Source: an uncultured Saprospiraceae bacterium (lineage in GTDB: Bacteria; Bacteroidota; Bacteroidia; Chitinophagales; Saprospiraceae). From it: DNA of 44,576 nt. The notes beneath the pieces are model-generated. The model saw only the letters and a program-made list of their open reading frames with translations. It was not told the DNA's origin and searched no databases. The DNA lies in contig CALGJW010000158.1 in assembly GCA_937930025.1 (NCBI GenBank), positions 1-44,576 of the forward strand. The letters run 5' to 3'. The translations under genes and the position numbers were made by a program. Positions 34,634-43,911 of this stretch are shown here, piece by piece (positions within the stretch are counted from its first letter, which is position 1; each line of letters starts with the position of its first letter).

Positions 34634-35188
34634 TCATTTCTTTCTTTTGCTTATTTCTTTGGCAGGACTTCCAACACAAAAGGTCCAAGGTGGAATATCC
34701 CTTGTAACAATGGATCCTGCTCCAATAATTGCTCCTTCTCCTATGGTAACACCAGGTGAAATTACAACATTTGAATATATTCGCACTTTGGGTTTAATAG
34801 TTACAGTTCCAAATTTTTGAATGTTTGCAGGTCCTGATGAGTACTTAGCCGATGGATCAACACTGCTAGAGTATATTTTACATCCTGGACCAATTCCCAC
34901 ATTTTCTCCAATTACAATTTTACCCGCTCCATACATAATGACGTTTTGTCCAATTATCGTACTATTTCCAATTTCTATATATCCTTCATAGTTGGACCAT
35001 TCATATCCTCCACAATGCAGTAAACAACCTGAGCCTATAATTAAATTTTCACCAAGCTCTAATTTTTTTAAATTGACAATGGTAATCGGGAATTCAATTT
35101 GACACGTAGAGTAGTTGACCCTTACATATTTGCGGAGTTTGAGAATACTTAAGTATGATTTAATGCTTTTATAAAACTCAATTAACAT
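34634..35188 (-). CDS. Hexapeptide-repeat acyltransferase (left-handed beta helix)
   Basis: 184 aa. Repeating hexapeptides from about 45 onward (LGENLIIGSGCLLHC, IEIGNSTIIGQNVIMYGAGK, IVIGENVGIGPGCKIYS, VVISPGVTIGEGAIIGAG) and the closing VTRDIPPWTFCVGSPAKEI are typical of the CatB/LacA-type O- or N-acetyltransferases. Acetyl-CoA is the expected donor. Next to the WecE-like aminotransferase it could N-acetylate the amino sugar that enzyme makes, but O-acetylation is equally possible. Confidence 0.9.
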   Translation of the reverse strand: MLIEFYKSIKSYLSILKLRKYVRVNYSTCQIEFPITIVNLKKLELGENLIIGSGCLLHCGGYEWSNYEGYIEIGNSTIIGQNVIMYGAGKIVIGENVGIGPGCKIYSSSVDPSAKYSSGPANIQKFGTVTIKPKVRIYSNVVISPGVTIGEGAIIGAGSIVTRDIPPWTFCVGSPAKEISKRKK

Positions 35189-35247
35189 TTGAAAATTGTT
35201 TTTAATGGCAATGTGGAAAACTGTAGATTATTTAGGGAACAAGCAAT

Positions 35248-36168
35248 TCATTTATTAAAAAGGTTAAAAACAAATGGTTGTTTTTTAATATAATGATAGC
35301 TCATTTTTTTAGCACCAATTCTTTCTTTAAATTTGTCGACACCAACATGACCTCCACTGGAACCTAAGTCTAGTATTTCGTAATTGCTTTTAAAATAACT
35401 TAACACGTTTGATTGAAAATAAAAAGATGCTCCTGTCTTTGTGTAATTATTTCCTAATGCCCCATGCCACCAATGTATTCTATTTTTATATTTGAAATAA
35501 ATCCCTCCGCATACCATTTCGTTATTCTTTCTAAGAAAAAGTAGGTCAACGAAATCATCTTTCAATGCTGCAATTATTTCAAACAATGAAGGTAAGTAAT
35601 TATTACTGGCTCGATCACCCCATCTCTTGATTGATTCTTGATACAATTGGAAGTATTCTTTCCATTCTTCCGGTTTTGTTGATTTATGAAAAGTGAAATT
35701 CTCTTTAAAGGCAAGTGCTCTATTTTTAATGGCAGTATTGGACCAATTTTCGATAATGTTTTCTTCTTTTATTTTAGATAAATCAATTACTCTAGACCAT
35801 TTGTGGCTCTCAATGTTTTTATTATGTTTTTGAAAAGGATTTGAAACCAATTGGAGGTGGCCAAATTTGTTGGTGACTATTGAAATGTTTATTGAAAATT
35901 GCTCGGTCTTTTTAATTGGAATCCAACCGCCATACGTTCCTGCAGGGCCGGAAATAAATTCCTTAGTTAGCCCAAATAATCTTTTGCGAATTTGAAATGG
36001 AAATATTGCTTGGGAACTATCTTTAAATGTATATTTCAAGCATTGGAAGTCAGTCCCATTATATTCCTTCCAAACTTGATACCATTTAGGACTATGGTAA
36101 AAGGTTGCAGAAGAAACTTTATCAATTATTTCTTGCCATTCTTCGATCCCAATTTTAGAAATTTTCAT
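35248..36168 (-). CDS. FemAB/GNAT-type acyltransferase (Acetyltransf_6-like)
   Basis: 306 aa. N-terminal ATFYHSPKWYQVWKEYNG and IFPFQIRKRLFG, then the GNAT half VCGGIYFKYKNRIHWWHGAL (about 219-238), TKTGASFYFQSNVLSYF, and LDLGSSGGHVGVDKFKERIG. This is the same family as the 21542-22456 product, though not a recent copy. It overlaps the aminotransferase gene by 14 bp and is likely to act on the amino sugar that enzyme produces. Confidence 0.85.
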   Translation of the reverse strand: MKISKIGIEEWQEIIDKVSSATFYHSPKWYQVWKEYNGTDFQCLKYTFKDSSQAIFPFQIRKRLFGLTKEFISGPAGTYGGWIPIKKTEQFSINISIVTNKFGHLQLVSNPFQKHNKNIESHKWSRVIDLSKIKEENIIENWSNTAIKNRALAFKENFTFHKSTKPEEWKEYFQLYQESIKRWGDRASNNYLPSLFEIIAALKDDFVDLLFLRKNNEMVCGGIYFKYKNRIHWWHGALGNNYTKTGASFYFQSNVLSYFKSNYEILDLGSSGGHVGVDKFKERIGAKKMSYHYIKKQPFVFNLFNK

Positions 36169-37282
36169 TTTGGGATTTATAATTTTCTAGTTGTGAAAAG
36201 AGATGGTCCATTTTGGGCATTCCATAAAATAAAGGAAAACGTAGAAGCCGATTACTCTCTGTTGAGGTGAAATTATCTGTGCCATAGAAATTAAATTTAT
36301 CTAGGGCATATTTGCTTTTATGTAAAGGTATGTAATGAAACGATGCTGTAAGGCCTGAAGTCCTAAATGAGTTGATCAAACTCTTTCGATCTTCTCTGTC
36401 CTTACATTTAATAAAAAACAAATGACCATTATTCGATTCTGAAGAAGGCATGCTAGGAATGGCTAAATTGTCTGTAATGGATTTATAGATATTCCAATTG
36501 TAAATTCTTTGCTCGGTAACATTGTGAATGTTGGAAAGCTGTCCCCATAAAAATGCCGCACTCATTTCACTCATCAAATAACTTGAACCGATGTCCACCC
36601 AGGTATATTTATCAATTTTTCCATCAAAGAATTGTTTTCTGTTGGTTCCTTTTTCCCGAATGATTTCTGCGCGATCAATTAGGGATAGGTCGTTAATTAA
36701 TAAAGCACCACCTTCTCCACAATGAATGTTTTTCGTATAGTGAAAGCTTAAAGTTCCCAGCTGTCCAAAAGTTCCTAAATGTTGCCCTTTATATTTTGCT
36801 CCTATACAATGGGCTGCGTCTTCGATTAAAAAAAGATTGTGGTTTTTTATTATTGGAAGGATGCGGTCCATTTCGCAAGCTACCCCTCCATAATGCATGA
36901 TTAAAATTGCTTTGGTTCTGTCCGTTATTGCAGCTTCCATACATAAAGGATCGATATTCATGCTTATAGGATTAATATCGACAAAAACAATTTTTGCTCC
37001 TCTAAGTGCAAAGGCATTGGCCGCAGAAACAAAATTGAAGGAAGGCATGATGACTTCATCTCCTGTTTCTATGTTGGCAAGGATAGCAGCCATTTCCAAC
37101 GCATGAGTGCAAGAAGAGGTGAGAAGCGTCTTGTTAGAACCAGTGAATTCGGTCAAATAGTCCTCACATAGATTTGAGAATCTACCACCAGTACCCATTT
37201 CGCCAGATTGAATAACTTCATTGACGAATCCAACTTCTTGGCCGGATATAAAGGGTTTGTGAAAAGGAATCTGTTTTACCAT
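36155..37282 (-). CDS. wecE: DegT/DnrJ/EryC1 sugar aminotransferase (WecE/RffA-like)
   Basis: 375 aa PLP enzyme. Pocket and catalytic residues: GTGGRFSNLCEDYLTE (30-45), TSSCTHALEMAA, Asp155 in LIEDAAHCIGAKY, and the Schiff-base Lys184 in SFHYTKNIHCGEGGAL. The HYTKNI context is typical of dTDP-4-amino-4,6-dideoxygalactose transaminase rather than the more distant ArnB type. It should aminate dTDP-4-keto-6-deoxyglucose; no RmlA/RmlB genes are in the window. First gene of the tightly packed glycan operon, 42 bp after the PorU-family gene. Confidence 0.88.
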   Translation of the reverse strand: MVKQIPFHKPFISGQEVGFVNEVIQSGEMGTGGRFSNLCEDYLTEFTGSNKTLLTSSCTHALEMAAILANIETGDEVIMPSFNFVSAANAFALRGAKIVFVDINPISMNIDPLCMEAAITDRTKAILIMHYGGVACEMDRILPIIKNHNLFLIEDAAHCIGAKYKGQHLGTFGQLGTLSFHYTKNIHCGEGGALLINDLSLIDRAEIIREKGTNRKQFFDGKIDKYTWVDIGSSYLMSEMSAAFLWGQLSNIHNVTEQRIYNWNIYKSITDNLAIPSMPSSESNNGHLFFIKCKDREDRKSLINSFRTSGLTASFHYIPLHKSKYALDKFNFYGTDNFTSTESNRLLRFPLFYGMPKMDHLFSQLENYKSQNENF

Positions 37283-37324
37283 AGACTCCCAAAAATACTA
37301 AGATTATTACAGCGAGCTAAGCTT

Positions 37325-40300
37325 TTATCGCATGATTACCAATTTGCCAAAATCTTGTTCGAAATATTTGTCGACAGAACCATTCAACATGGCCTCATAA
37401 TTCTCTCCTTCAGCGTTCTTAGTGATGACTTTGTAGAAGTATACACCATTGGCCAAACGGTCTCCAAAGTCGTCAGTACCGTCCCATACATAGTCCGTTT
37501 GATGGGTTCCAATTTTCATCGGTCCCAATTCATCTTGGGTTATTTCCTTCACAATTCTACCAGAAGCGGTGTAAATTTGAATTTTAAAGTAGGCTGGAGT
37601 TTCATCACCTGTTAGCGTATAAACAAACCTTGTAGAAGTGGTAAAGGGATTTGGATAATTCAACACATTGGAAATCATCTTTTTATTAATGATTTTAAAG
37701 TTGATCTTGTAATCAATGGAACCGGATTGGTTGCCGGTAACATCTTCTCCTTGCACAATAAACTGATAGTCTCCATCTAAATCAAAAGTTGGATCCCATT
37801 CTATATAGGCTTCATTTTTATCATCATCAGCTGGAATGAAATTAACAGCAGGATTCGAGAAGAAAATTCCACGAGTTTCCTTTTCAGGATTGATTAAAAT
37901 TAGCTTTAATAGAGAAGTATCTTTTAGTGATAAAAATGGATTTTCATCTTTTAGCCTAATAATTACATGAGGTTTGGCAGAAATAATATCTCCATTCATT
38001 ATTGGGCTTCCGTCAAAAGTTACTTCTAACAAAGGATTTGTGTTGTCTGAATTTACAAAGAAATTATAGGTTCCAAAATTGTTGAATCGATATAGTTCTT
38101 TTGGACTATCGGAAGGATTAGCTTCTATTAGCAAATTGTTATTGCCTTTGTTTTGAAACGTTTCTAGATTAAAAGTAATATTTGTACTCTCTCCAGGAAT
38201 CAATTCTTTAATGCCTACTGATTGCAGCGTAGATTCACCATCATTTGAAAAAGTGGCTCGTACTTGAGTATTGGAAATCGTCTTATGACTAGTATTGGTT
38301 ACAGCGGTTTCAAATTTAAATTGTTCCCCTTCCTGTAAACTATCTTGATAGATGGTTAAAAATTCGTTTGGATCCAATGCCAGGTCAGGTAAACCTTCGT
38401 AAGTTATTCTCCAATAATTTAAGTTCGATGCTGTCCTTAAGGCATTGTCTCCTGATGTCATTCCAATTTCGAGATACGGGTATTGAGCTGCATCAATATT
38501 GCTTAAATCATAAGGCGGGGTAACTAAGTTTGACTGCAGAGTATCTTTTTCCCCAGAAGTTTTAACACCAATTAATTGAATAAATGAAATATCTGCTACA
38601 TCATCCGGTAATTCTAGCGACCAGTCAAAAGAGGACCAAGATGCCGCCGGACCAACTAATTGGGTTGAGAATGTTCCGGCAGAAAGCAGAGTTGGTATAA
38701 AAACTTCTGTTACAATAGTGGAATTAAAGTCATTTGCTAAATCTTCAGCAAAAACTTGATTATTTTTTTGGAAGACGAAAGTGTATGGCCTAGACCCGGA
38801 TTCTAAATTTCTTATCTTCGTGGCTCCTTGATCTTCTAGTACCGAAAAAATACTTTTACCGTTTGTTTGTTCGTCAAGCGCCCATGTTTCTGGATTGAAA
38901 TCTTGATTAACATCCTTTAACACTGAAAAGCAAAAAACATATGAGTCGTCAGTAATAACATTTTCTATAAATTCAATAACAGTTGCTCTCTCTGCTTCCG
39001 TACTTGTGGGAAATGCAAACACAAAACTACTGGCTGGTGGATTGACACTTCCGTAATCACCGGGTGCATAGTTTCTCCAACCTCCTCCTGTTACTTTATC
39101 ACCGACAACAAAGGCAATACCCGAATTCAACCAATTCCAAGGTCGAACCGAAATCGCTGGATTTCCAAAATTGTAAATATATTGCGGTTCATCATTCGGC
39201 TCCTTCACCTTATTTCTCAATGTTACGAAAAACCCATTCTTCAAATACTCAAACTCCTCCCCAGGCAAAACCTCCATCCCCTCAAACTCATTCTGCTTAT
39301 ACTGATAATAATGACTCTGATTCCATCCAGGCTCACTGTCCGCCAAATAAACAAAACTTCGATTCTTCCATATATAAGAAGAGGCGGCAGAAGTACTATC
39401 TGGACTAACTCTCCAGTAATACACCCGTTCATTTTCCCATGCTACCGGTGGCTCCCAATTCAAAACTCCGCCTCGTTGCGTAAATTTCTCACTTTTCTTA
39501 AAAGGGGAATTGAAATTCTCTGTCGTATCTATCTCAACCAACCAATCCTGCTCTTCAACCAAAGCATCCCTGGTGCTACAGACCAATTTCACGGGTTGAT
39601 CATCATTCACAATTCCAAAATCTTGCGGAAACAATGGCTCCAAACTATTGTCAAAAATGAACACAGGGATACCGGCAATATTATCAGCACCTATTACTGC
39701 ATTGTTCATTTCGGCTAAAGGGGAAGGTAATTCGCTGACTTCTAATTCGGTATCAATCTCTATGAAAAATCGATTAAGTCCTGCTGCTGCGGTTCCGTAG
39801 TTAGGTAACTTTACCGTAATAGTTTTACGTGAAAATGGAGCAAGTATACGATCTGATCGCAAGGAAAATTTATCGCCACTTGGAAGTTGTTGTTCAATAA
39901 CTAATTGCACTGAATCTGAAACTGCTCGGCCCAAATTGACAACGTCAAAACTCATTTCAAAACTATCTAACTGTGCATTTAAGACTTCTGGTTTAAAGGT
40001 AACGGACTTTCCATCTACCACTAAGTCTGGTCCTGGGTGAGGGTTCATCAAGATTGCAGGATCACCATTTAAGGTAAGTTGTTGTACTAAAGTTCGGATT
40101 GTTATTCCCGTATTTCCGTTTAATGGGATTAAAGATTCTCGAATTATTTTTGCTAATGGTTCACCATAGTGATCCTCTCCAAAACTTCTGTAAAAGGAAT
40201 TACCATATGCTCTTAATGCGGAAATATACCCAGGGCCTGTAGTGGCCAGGAATGATCCAGCTGCTTTTCCTTCATAGAAAACAAATCTTTCCGATACACC

Positions 40301-42304
40301 TGATCCTGATGTATGAATATCTCCGGAATAACAACCTAAGGAAATGATTAAAGGTAATTTTCCTTGATTGGAAAAGTTGTCGGGGTTGTCAATATTGAAA
40401 TCAAAGGTTCCTGTTCCTGAGTGTCCAAAGAATGTAATCAGCGAAACACCTTCATTTATTAAATCAAATATTCCTTCTGATTCCGAAATTTGAATGGGAT
40501 CTGTACTTGTCTTATAAAAAGTAGTAACATCCCCGCCAAAAGTAGGTTCTTCTATTATTGATTCAAAATTGGCTAAAGCGGAAGAAATTATTCCTTGAAT
40601 AGTTACATCACCACCTGATAAGTGCAAGATGCTTTTCATCCAACCTTTATCATCAATTGTTTGGGGGCCATTTTGCGCAGCCACCATATCTTTCATTTTA
40701 TTCAAATAGGTGGTAACTTCTTCTTTTGTTGATGCCGCTAATCTTCCTACCGGTAAAACAGCAATATCACTATTTGGGCTAGCAAGCATTAAATTGTCAG
40801 AACCTGGGGTTCCCAAAGTTGGAACATAAAAACTTTCGTTGATTGGATTATTTAATTGTGCCGCTGTTCGGGTCTGCTCATATTTTCTACCTTTCCCTAA
40901 TAGGAAAACCATTTCTGGGTTCGGCCAATTTTTCTTGATATAGTTGGCGAAGTTTCGAATGGAAATTGGATGCCTTTGAACACCGTAGGAAAATACTTCA
41001 TAAAGGTCAGTTACATTAATAACCTGAACATCGTAAGATCCACCTGCTGCACTTGCTCGAAATGCTGCATATTCCTGTACCACATTTGTTCCATTGTCCG
41101 CATTGTTTAACAATGGATGAGTGATGATAATATAATTGGAATTACTAATTGAAAAATCTTCAAATTCTACCTTGCTAATTGTTCCTACATTTTTTACTCC
41201 GGTATCATTATTAACCACCACCACTTGGCGATCTTGACTACCAGCAGGAAGGCCATATCTGACTGTTCCATTTACATTGTCACCAGTAATTCTAGTCTTG
41301 TTTTTTATATCGTAAAAAACTGGATTTCCAGAAGTTAAATCGAGGTTAGTTATCTCAATTAGTGATTTGTTACCAGTAGCAATTTCAAAGGAGAAAAAAT
41401 TTGCACCATCGAGATCAAAAGATCTTGGATAAGTAATTTCAGCAATGGCAATTGCATATCTATCATTGTTGTCAAAACTTCCAGTAACGGTCAGTACGTT
41501 TTCATCCTGAAGAGAAGCATTTGAAACAGCCTCATTAACATTTACTAGACGATGTCCTCCAAATTCTTGTGAGGAAATCACAGTGCCATTAAGTGTTACC
41601 TCTAGATTGTGAGCAAGTAAATCACTAAACATATTTAAATTGAATCGACTTGCAGGACCATTATCAACAAGGAATGGAGTAGGGATATCGATGCTGTGTT
41701 CCGTATCATAGGGTCCAGCGAATCCTTCTCCGGAATCGAAATTGCTAAATTTTACATTATTTGCATCTTTCCATGAATAATGACGATTGTTGAAATTAAG
41801 TGTTGAGGTATGTGTGAAATAATTTAGCGGTGAACCTGAAGGGTCATTTGTCAAAGTTGTATAACGCTGTCCATTCCCAGTTCCATTCCAAGTCAAATAA
41901 TAAGCCGCCTCGTCCGTTACGATACTGAAATCTGGGTTCAGCTGGTCTTCCTCTTGTTCAAATAAAAATTTGTCAAGTTGAGAGGTGTTTTTTTCTGCGT
42001 AAAATTCTATATAATCAGTTCCGCCAAAATTTCCATTGGTTGTGACATAAATCGGAATTTCTTCCCCGTATGCGAATAACTGAAAATCATTCCCTGACAC
42101 AGCGGTCATTGGTATTCCTGCAGCTACAAGGTTGGCTTGTGGAATACGATAAACACCATCTTCTGCTATAGTTATTTTATAATACTCTTGATCATACTCA
42201 ATCCATTCCAATCCGTAAAGACTATCCTGTCCATTCCACATCTGGGCAAAGGATGAATATTGAAAGCAAAAAATAATTAGAGCGGCAAGTAATAAATTTC
42301 TCAT
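37325..42304 (-). CDS. porU2: PorU-family type IX secretion sortase, long (PorU2-like) form
   Basis: 1659 aa with signal peptide (MRNLLLAALIIFCFQYSSFA). A beta-rich N-terminal region comes first, then the C25 (gingipain-like) peptidase domain (about 385-760) with catalytic His628 in FFGHSGTGTF and Cys658 in ISLGCYSGDI. A long chain of Ig/CARDB-like domains follows, and a FlgD-like module ends it (about 1555-1645; NVLNYPNPFTTSTRF, WDGTDDFGDRLANGVYFYK). PorU removes the sorting tail of T9SS cargo and, in Porphyromonas, links it to A-LPS. This protein is about 500 residues longer than classical PorU, matching the PorU2-like form. Its substrates likely include the tail-bearing proteins in this window. 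Confidence 0.88.
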   Translation of the reverse strand: MRNLLLAALIIFCFQYSSFAQMWNGQDSLYGLEWIEYDQEYYKITIAEDGVYRIPQANLVAAGIPMTAVSGNDFQLFAYGEEIPIYVTTNGNFGGTDYIEFYAEKNTSQLDKFLFEQEEDQLNPDFSIVTDEAAYYLTWNGTGNGQRYTTLTNDPSGSPLNYFTHTSTLNFNNRHYSWKDANNVKFSNFDSGEGFAGPYDTEHSIDIPTPFLVDNGPASRFNLNMFSDLLAHNLEVTLNGTVISSQEFGGHRLVNVNEAVSNASLQDENVLTVTGSFDNNDRYAIAIAEITYPRSFDLDGANFFSFEIATGNKSLIEITNLDLTSGNPVFYDIKNKTRITGDNVNGTVRYGLPAGSQDRQVVVVNNDTGVKNVGTISKVEFEDFSISNSNYIIITHPLLNNADNGTNVVQEYAAFRASAAGGSYDVQVINVTDLYEVFSYGVQRHPISIRNFANYIKKNWPNPEMVFLLGKGRKYEQTRTAAQLNNPINESFYVPTLGTPGSDNLMLASPNSDIAVLPVGRLAASTKEEVTTYLNKMKDMVAAQNGPQTIDDKGWMKSILHLSGGDVTIQGIISSALANFESIIEEPTFGGDVTTFYKTSTDPIQISESEGIFDLINEGVSLITFFGHSGTGTFDFNIDNPDNFSNQGKLPLIISLGCYSGDIHTSGSGVSERFVFYEGKAAGSFLATTGPGYISALRAYGNSFYRSFGEDHYGEPLAKIIRESLIPLNGNTGITIRTLVQQLTLNGDPAILMNPHPGPDLVVDGKSVTFKPEVLNAQLDSFEMSFDVVNLGRAVSDSVQLVIEQQLPSGDKFSLRSDRILAPFSRKTITVKLPNYGTAAAGLNRFFIEIDTELEVSELPSPLAEMNNAVIGADNIAGIPVFIFDNSLEPLFPQDFGIVNDDQPVKLVCSTRDALVEEQDWLVEIDTTENFNSPFKKSEKFTQRGGVLNWEPPVAWENERVYYWRVSPDSTSAASSYIWKNRSFVYLADSEPGWNQSHYYQYKQNEFEGMEVLPGEEFEYLKNGFFVTLRNKVKEPNDEPQYIYNFGNPAISVRPWNWLNSGIAFVVGDKVTGGGWRNYAPGDYGSVNPPASSFVFAFPTSTEAERATVIEFIENVITDDSYVFCFSVLKDVNQDFNPETWALDEQTNGKSIFSVLEDQGATKIRNLESGSRPYTFVFQKNNQVFAEDLANDFNSTIVTEVFIPTLLSAGTFSTQLVGPAASWSSFDWSLELPDDVADISFIQLIGVKTSGEKDTLQSNLVTPPYDLSNIDAAQYPYLEIGMTSGDNALRTASNLNYWRITYEGLPDLALDPNEFLTIYQDSLQEGEQFKFETAVTNTSHKTISNTQVRATFSNDGESTLQSVGIKELIPGESTNITFNLETFQNKGNNNLLIEANPSDSPKELYRFNNFGTYNFFVNSDNTNPLLEVTFDGSPIMNGDIISAKPHVIIRLKDENPFLSLKDTSLLKLILINPEKETRGIFFSNPAVNFIPADDDKNEAYIEWDPTFDLDGDYQFIVQGEDVTGNQSGSIDYKINFKIINKKMISNVLNYPNPFTTSTRFVYTLTGDETPAYFKIQIYTASGRIVKEITQDELGPMKIGTHQTDYVWDGTDDFGDRLANGVYFYKVITKNAEGENYEAMLNGSVDKYFEQDFGKLVIMR

Positions 42305-42444
42305 ACCTCGGGAAAAATTAGGTTTTGTGTGTTTTGATTGTATACTTTTTAAGGCAAAAATTAAACCTATTTGTTATATGTCCTTCAATTTTTAGACATT
42401 TCTACGAATTACGTCTAAAAATAGGCAAATTTGTCTTACATATT

Positions 42445-42459
42445 ACCTGATTATCAGGT
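42445..42459. promoter_or_regulatory. Palindromic site, possible operator
   Basis: ACCTGAT-T-ATCAGGT, a perfect 7-bp inverted repeat with a 1-base centre, lies about 140 bp upstream of the PorU-family start. On the plus strand it is followed by TTTTT, so a weak terminator hairpin is an alternative reading. Confidence 0.3.
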
Positions 42460-42482
42460 TTTTATACGGAAATAGAAGGGAA

Positions 42483-42755
42483 ATGTTGGGAAGGAATACC
42501 TTTTCAAAACGCATTGAAATAATCTATTATTATGTTAATGCTTCAGTAGATTCCCTTATTTTTTCAAATCAACATTTTCTTGAATATAATACGATCAAAT
42601 CCAACCTTTGGATGCCTTATTCTCCTCATCTTGAAATATCACCCATTAGGGTGAGTATGAGGATAGTAATTCGCGTTAATTTTGTATTAGATAAACAAGT
42701 AAGTTTAGATAAGGCAATATGATCCTGGTCACCTAAGTGAACCAGGATTTTTTTA
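42483..42755 (+). ncRNA. Candidate small RNA ending in a terminator
   Basis: The plus-strand DNA ends in an intrinsic terminator with no convincing protein gene before it. Just upstream are nested inverted repeats: CCTCAT 42624-42629 with ATGAGG 42657-42662 enclosing CACCC 42640-42644 with GGGTG 42649-42653. The 5' boundary is a guess. Confidence 0.3.
42722..42755 (+). terminator. Rho-independent terminator, plus strand
   Basis: ATCCTGGT (42722-42729) pairs with ACCAGGAT (42741-42748); inner TCAC/GTGA can extend the stem with one bulge. Seven T follow on the plus strand only, so it ends a plus-strand transcript. Confidence 0.8.
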
Positions 42756-42840
42756 TGCCTGTGGCAATATAGTTAATCTAGTATAAGACGCACGTTGGCT
42801 TCCATTTGTCTCTCTTTTTCTTCAAGTGAACTACTTTGGC

Positions 42841-42848
42841 TATTTTTG
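42841..42848 (+). promoter_or_regulatory. Candidate -7 promoter element of the metallopeptidase gene
   Basis: TATTTTTG matches the Bacteroidota -7 consensus TAnnTTTG and lies 28 bp before the ATG, a usual distance. A TTG at ideal -33 spacing is not present. Confidence 0.3.
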
Positions 42849-42876
42849 AAAATCATTCATCAAAATATCCAAAACT

Positions 42877-43731
42877 ATGCGTTGGCAAGGAAGAGAAGAA
42901 AGTAAAAATGTAGTCGATAGCCGTCGAAGTAACCGGAAAAGAAACGTTGGCGCTGGACTCGGTCTTGGGTCTCTTATCATAATTGGACTGGCTTTATTTC
43001 TTGGTCAAGACCCCAGTGCAGTTTTACAAAGTATGGAAGGGCAGCAGGCTCCTAGTACTCAACAATCTCAACCAAGTGCTGCAGATGATCAGTTGGCTAG
43101 TTTTGTCAAAGTAGTTTTAAAAGACTGTGAAGATGTTTGGAACCTTTTGTTTCGAGAACAATTAGGTAGAGAATATCAAGATCCTATTCTAGAAATATAT
43201 TCTGGCCAAGTTCAATCTGCCTGTGGAATGGGAAGTGCAGCCTCTGGACCATTTTATTGTCCTGGTGATAGCAAAGTATATATAGATCTTTCCTTTTACA
43301 AGGATTTGAAAACCAAATTTCAAGCCCCAGGAGATTTTGCCATGGCCTATGTAGTAGCCCATGAAGTTGCCCATCATGTTCAAAATCAATTGGGAATTAC
43401 GATGGAAGTTCAAAACCAAAAAAGAAGAATTTCCAAAGCGGCTTATAACGACCTTTCAGTTCGACTGGAACTACAAGCTGATTTTCTGGCTGGAGTTTGG
43501 GCACACCATGCGCATAACATGAATAATATTTTGGAGCATGGTGACATCGAAGAAGCGATGAATGCTGCACATGCCATCGGAGATGATCGAATTCAGATGC
43601 AATCTCGTGGTTACGTCGTCCCTGACAGCTTTACGCATGGTACTTCTGAGCAACGGATAAGATGGTTCCGAAAAGGGTTAGAAAGTGGAGATCTGAGATT
43701 GGGTGATACTTTTGATGCCGCAGTTCTTTAG
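42877..43731 (+). CDS. ypfJ: Neutral zinc metallopeptidase (YpfJ/KPN_02809 family)
   Basis: 284 aa, normal family length. The N-terminus begins MRWQGREESKNVVDSR, the conserved start of this family, then one membrane helix (about 27-43, LGLGSLIIIGLALFLG), a Ser/Gln-rich linker, and a periplasmic peptidase domain with the zinc site HEVAHHVQNQLG (His162, Glu163, His166) and a downstream LELQADFLAGVWAHH carrying the likely third ligand. Substrate unknown for the family. Probably a single-gene unit. Confidence 0.93.
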   Translation: MRWQGREESKNVVDSRRSNRKRNVGAGLGLGSLIIIGLALFLGQDPSAVLQSMEGQQAPSTQQSQPSAADDQLASFVKVVLKDCEDVWNLLFREQLGREYQDPILEIYSGQVQSACGMGSAASGPFYCPGDSKVYIDLSFYKDLKTKFQAPGDFAMAYVVAHEVAHHVQNQLGITMEVQNQKRRISKAAYNDLSVRLELQADFLAGVWAHHAHNMNNILEHGDIEEAMNAAHAIGDDRIQMQSRGYVVPDSFTHGTSEQRIRWFRKGLESGDLRLGDTFDAAVL

Positions 43732-43911
43732 GGGAAAACAAGGGGGCCCATCTTAGGATAAATATGTTTTGCTATGGAATTTATTATTCATTGAAAACCA
43801 GTTATATCTCTTACGTATAAAATTTGTCAATTGCTTTAATTGTAGAAATTAATGAATCAAATTGTAATGCCTATTTGTCACAAGTGAAAAATAAATACGT
43901 TTAAGATACAT

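Larger units (their letters stand above)
42305..42876. other. Intergenic region with palindrome, stem-loops and an orphan terminator
   Basis: 572 bp between the divergent PorU-family and metallopeptidase genes. It holds the palindrome at 42445, nested hairpins at 42624-42662 and a plus-strand terminator at 42722, described separately. A 79-codon frame (42483-42722) has no family signature, starts at an ATG without support, and ends inside the terminator stem; I do not call it a gene. Confidence 0.6.

Noticed and set aside
39182-39718. 178-codon frame antisense to the PorU-family gene
   Set aside because: A shadow frame inside a 1659-codon gene; repetitive Leu/Ile composition and no domain.
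42483-42722. 79-codon open frame before the orphan terminator
   Set aside because: No recognisable domain, composition like translated AT-rich DNA, and the stop lies in the terminator stem. A structured RNA explains the region at least as well.
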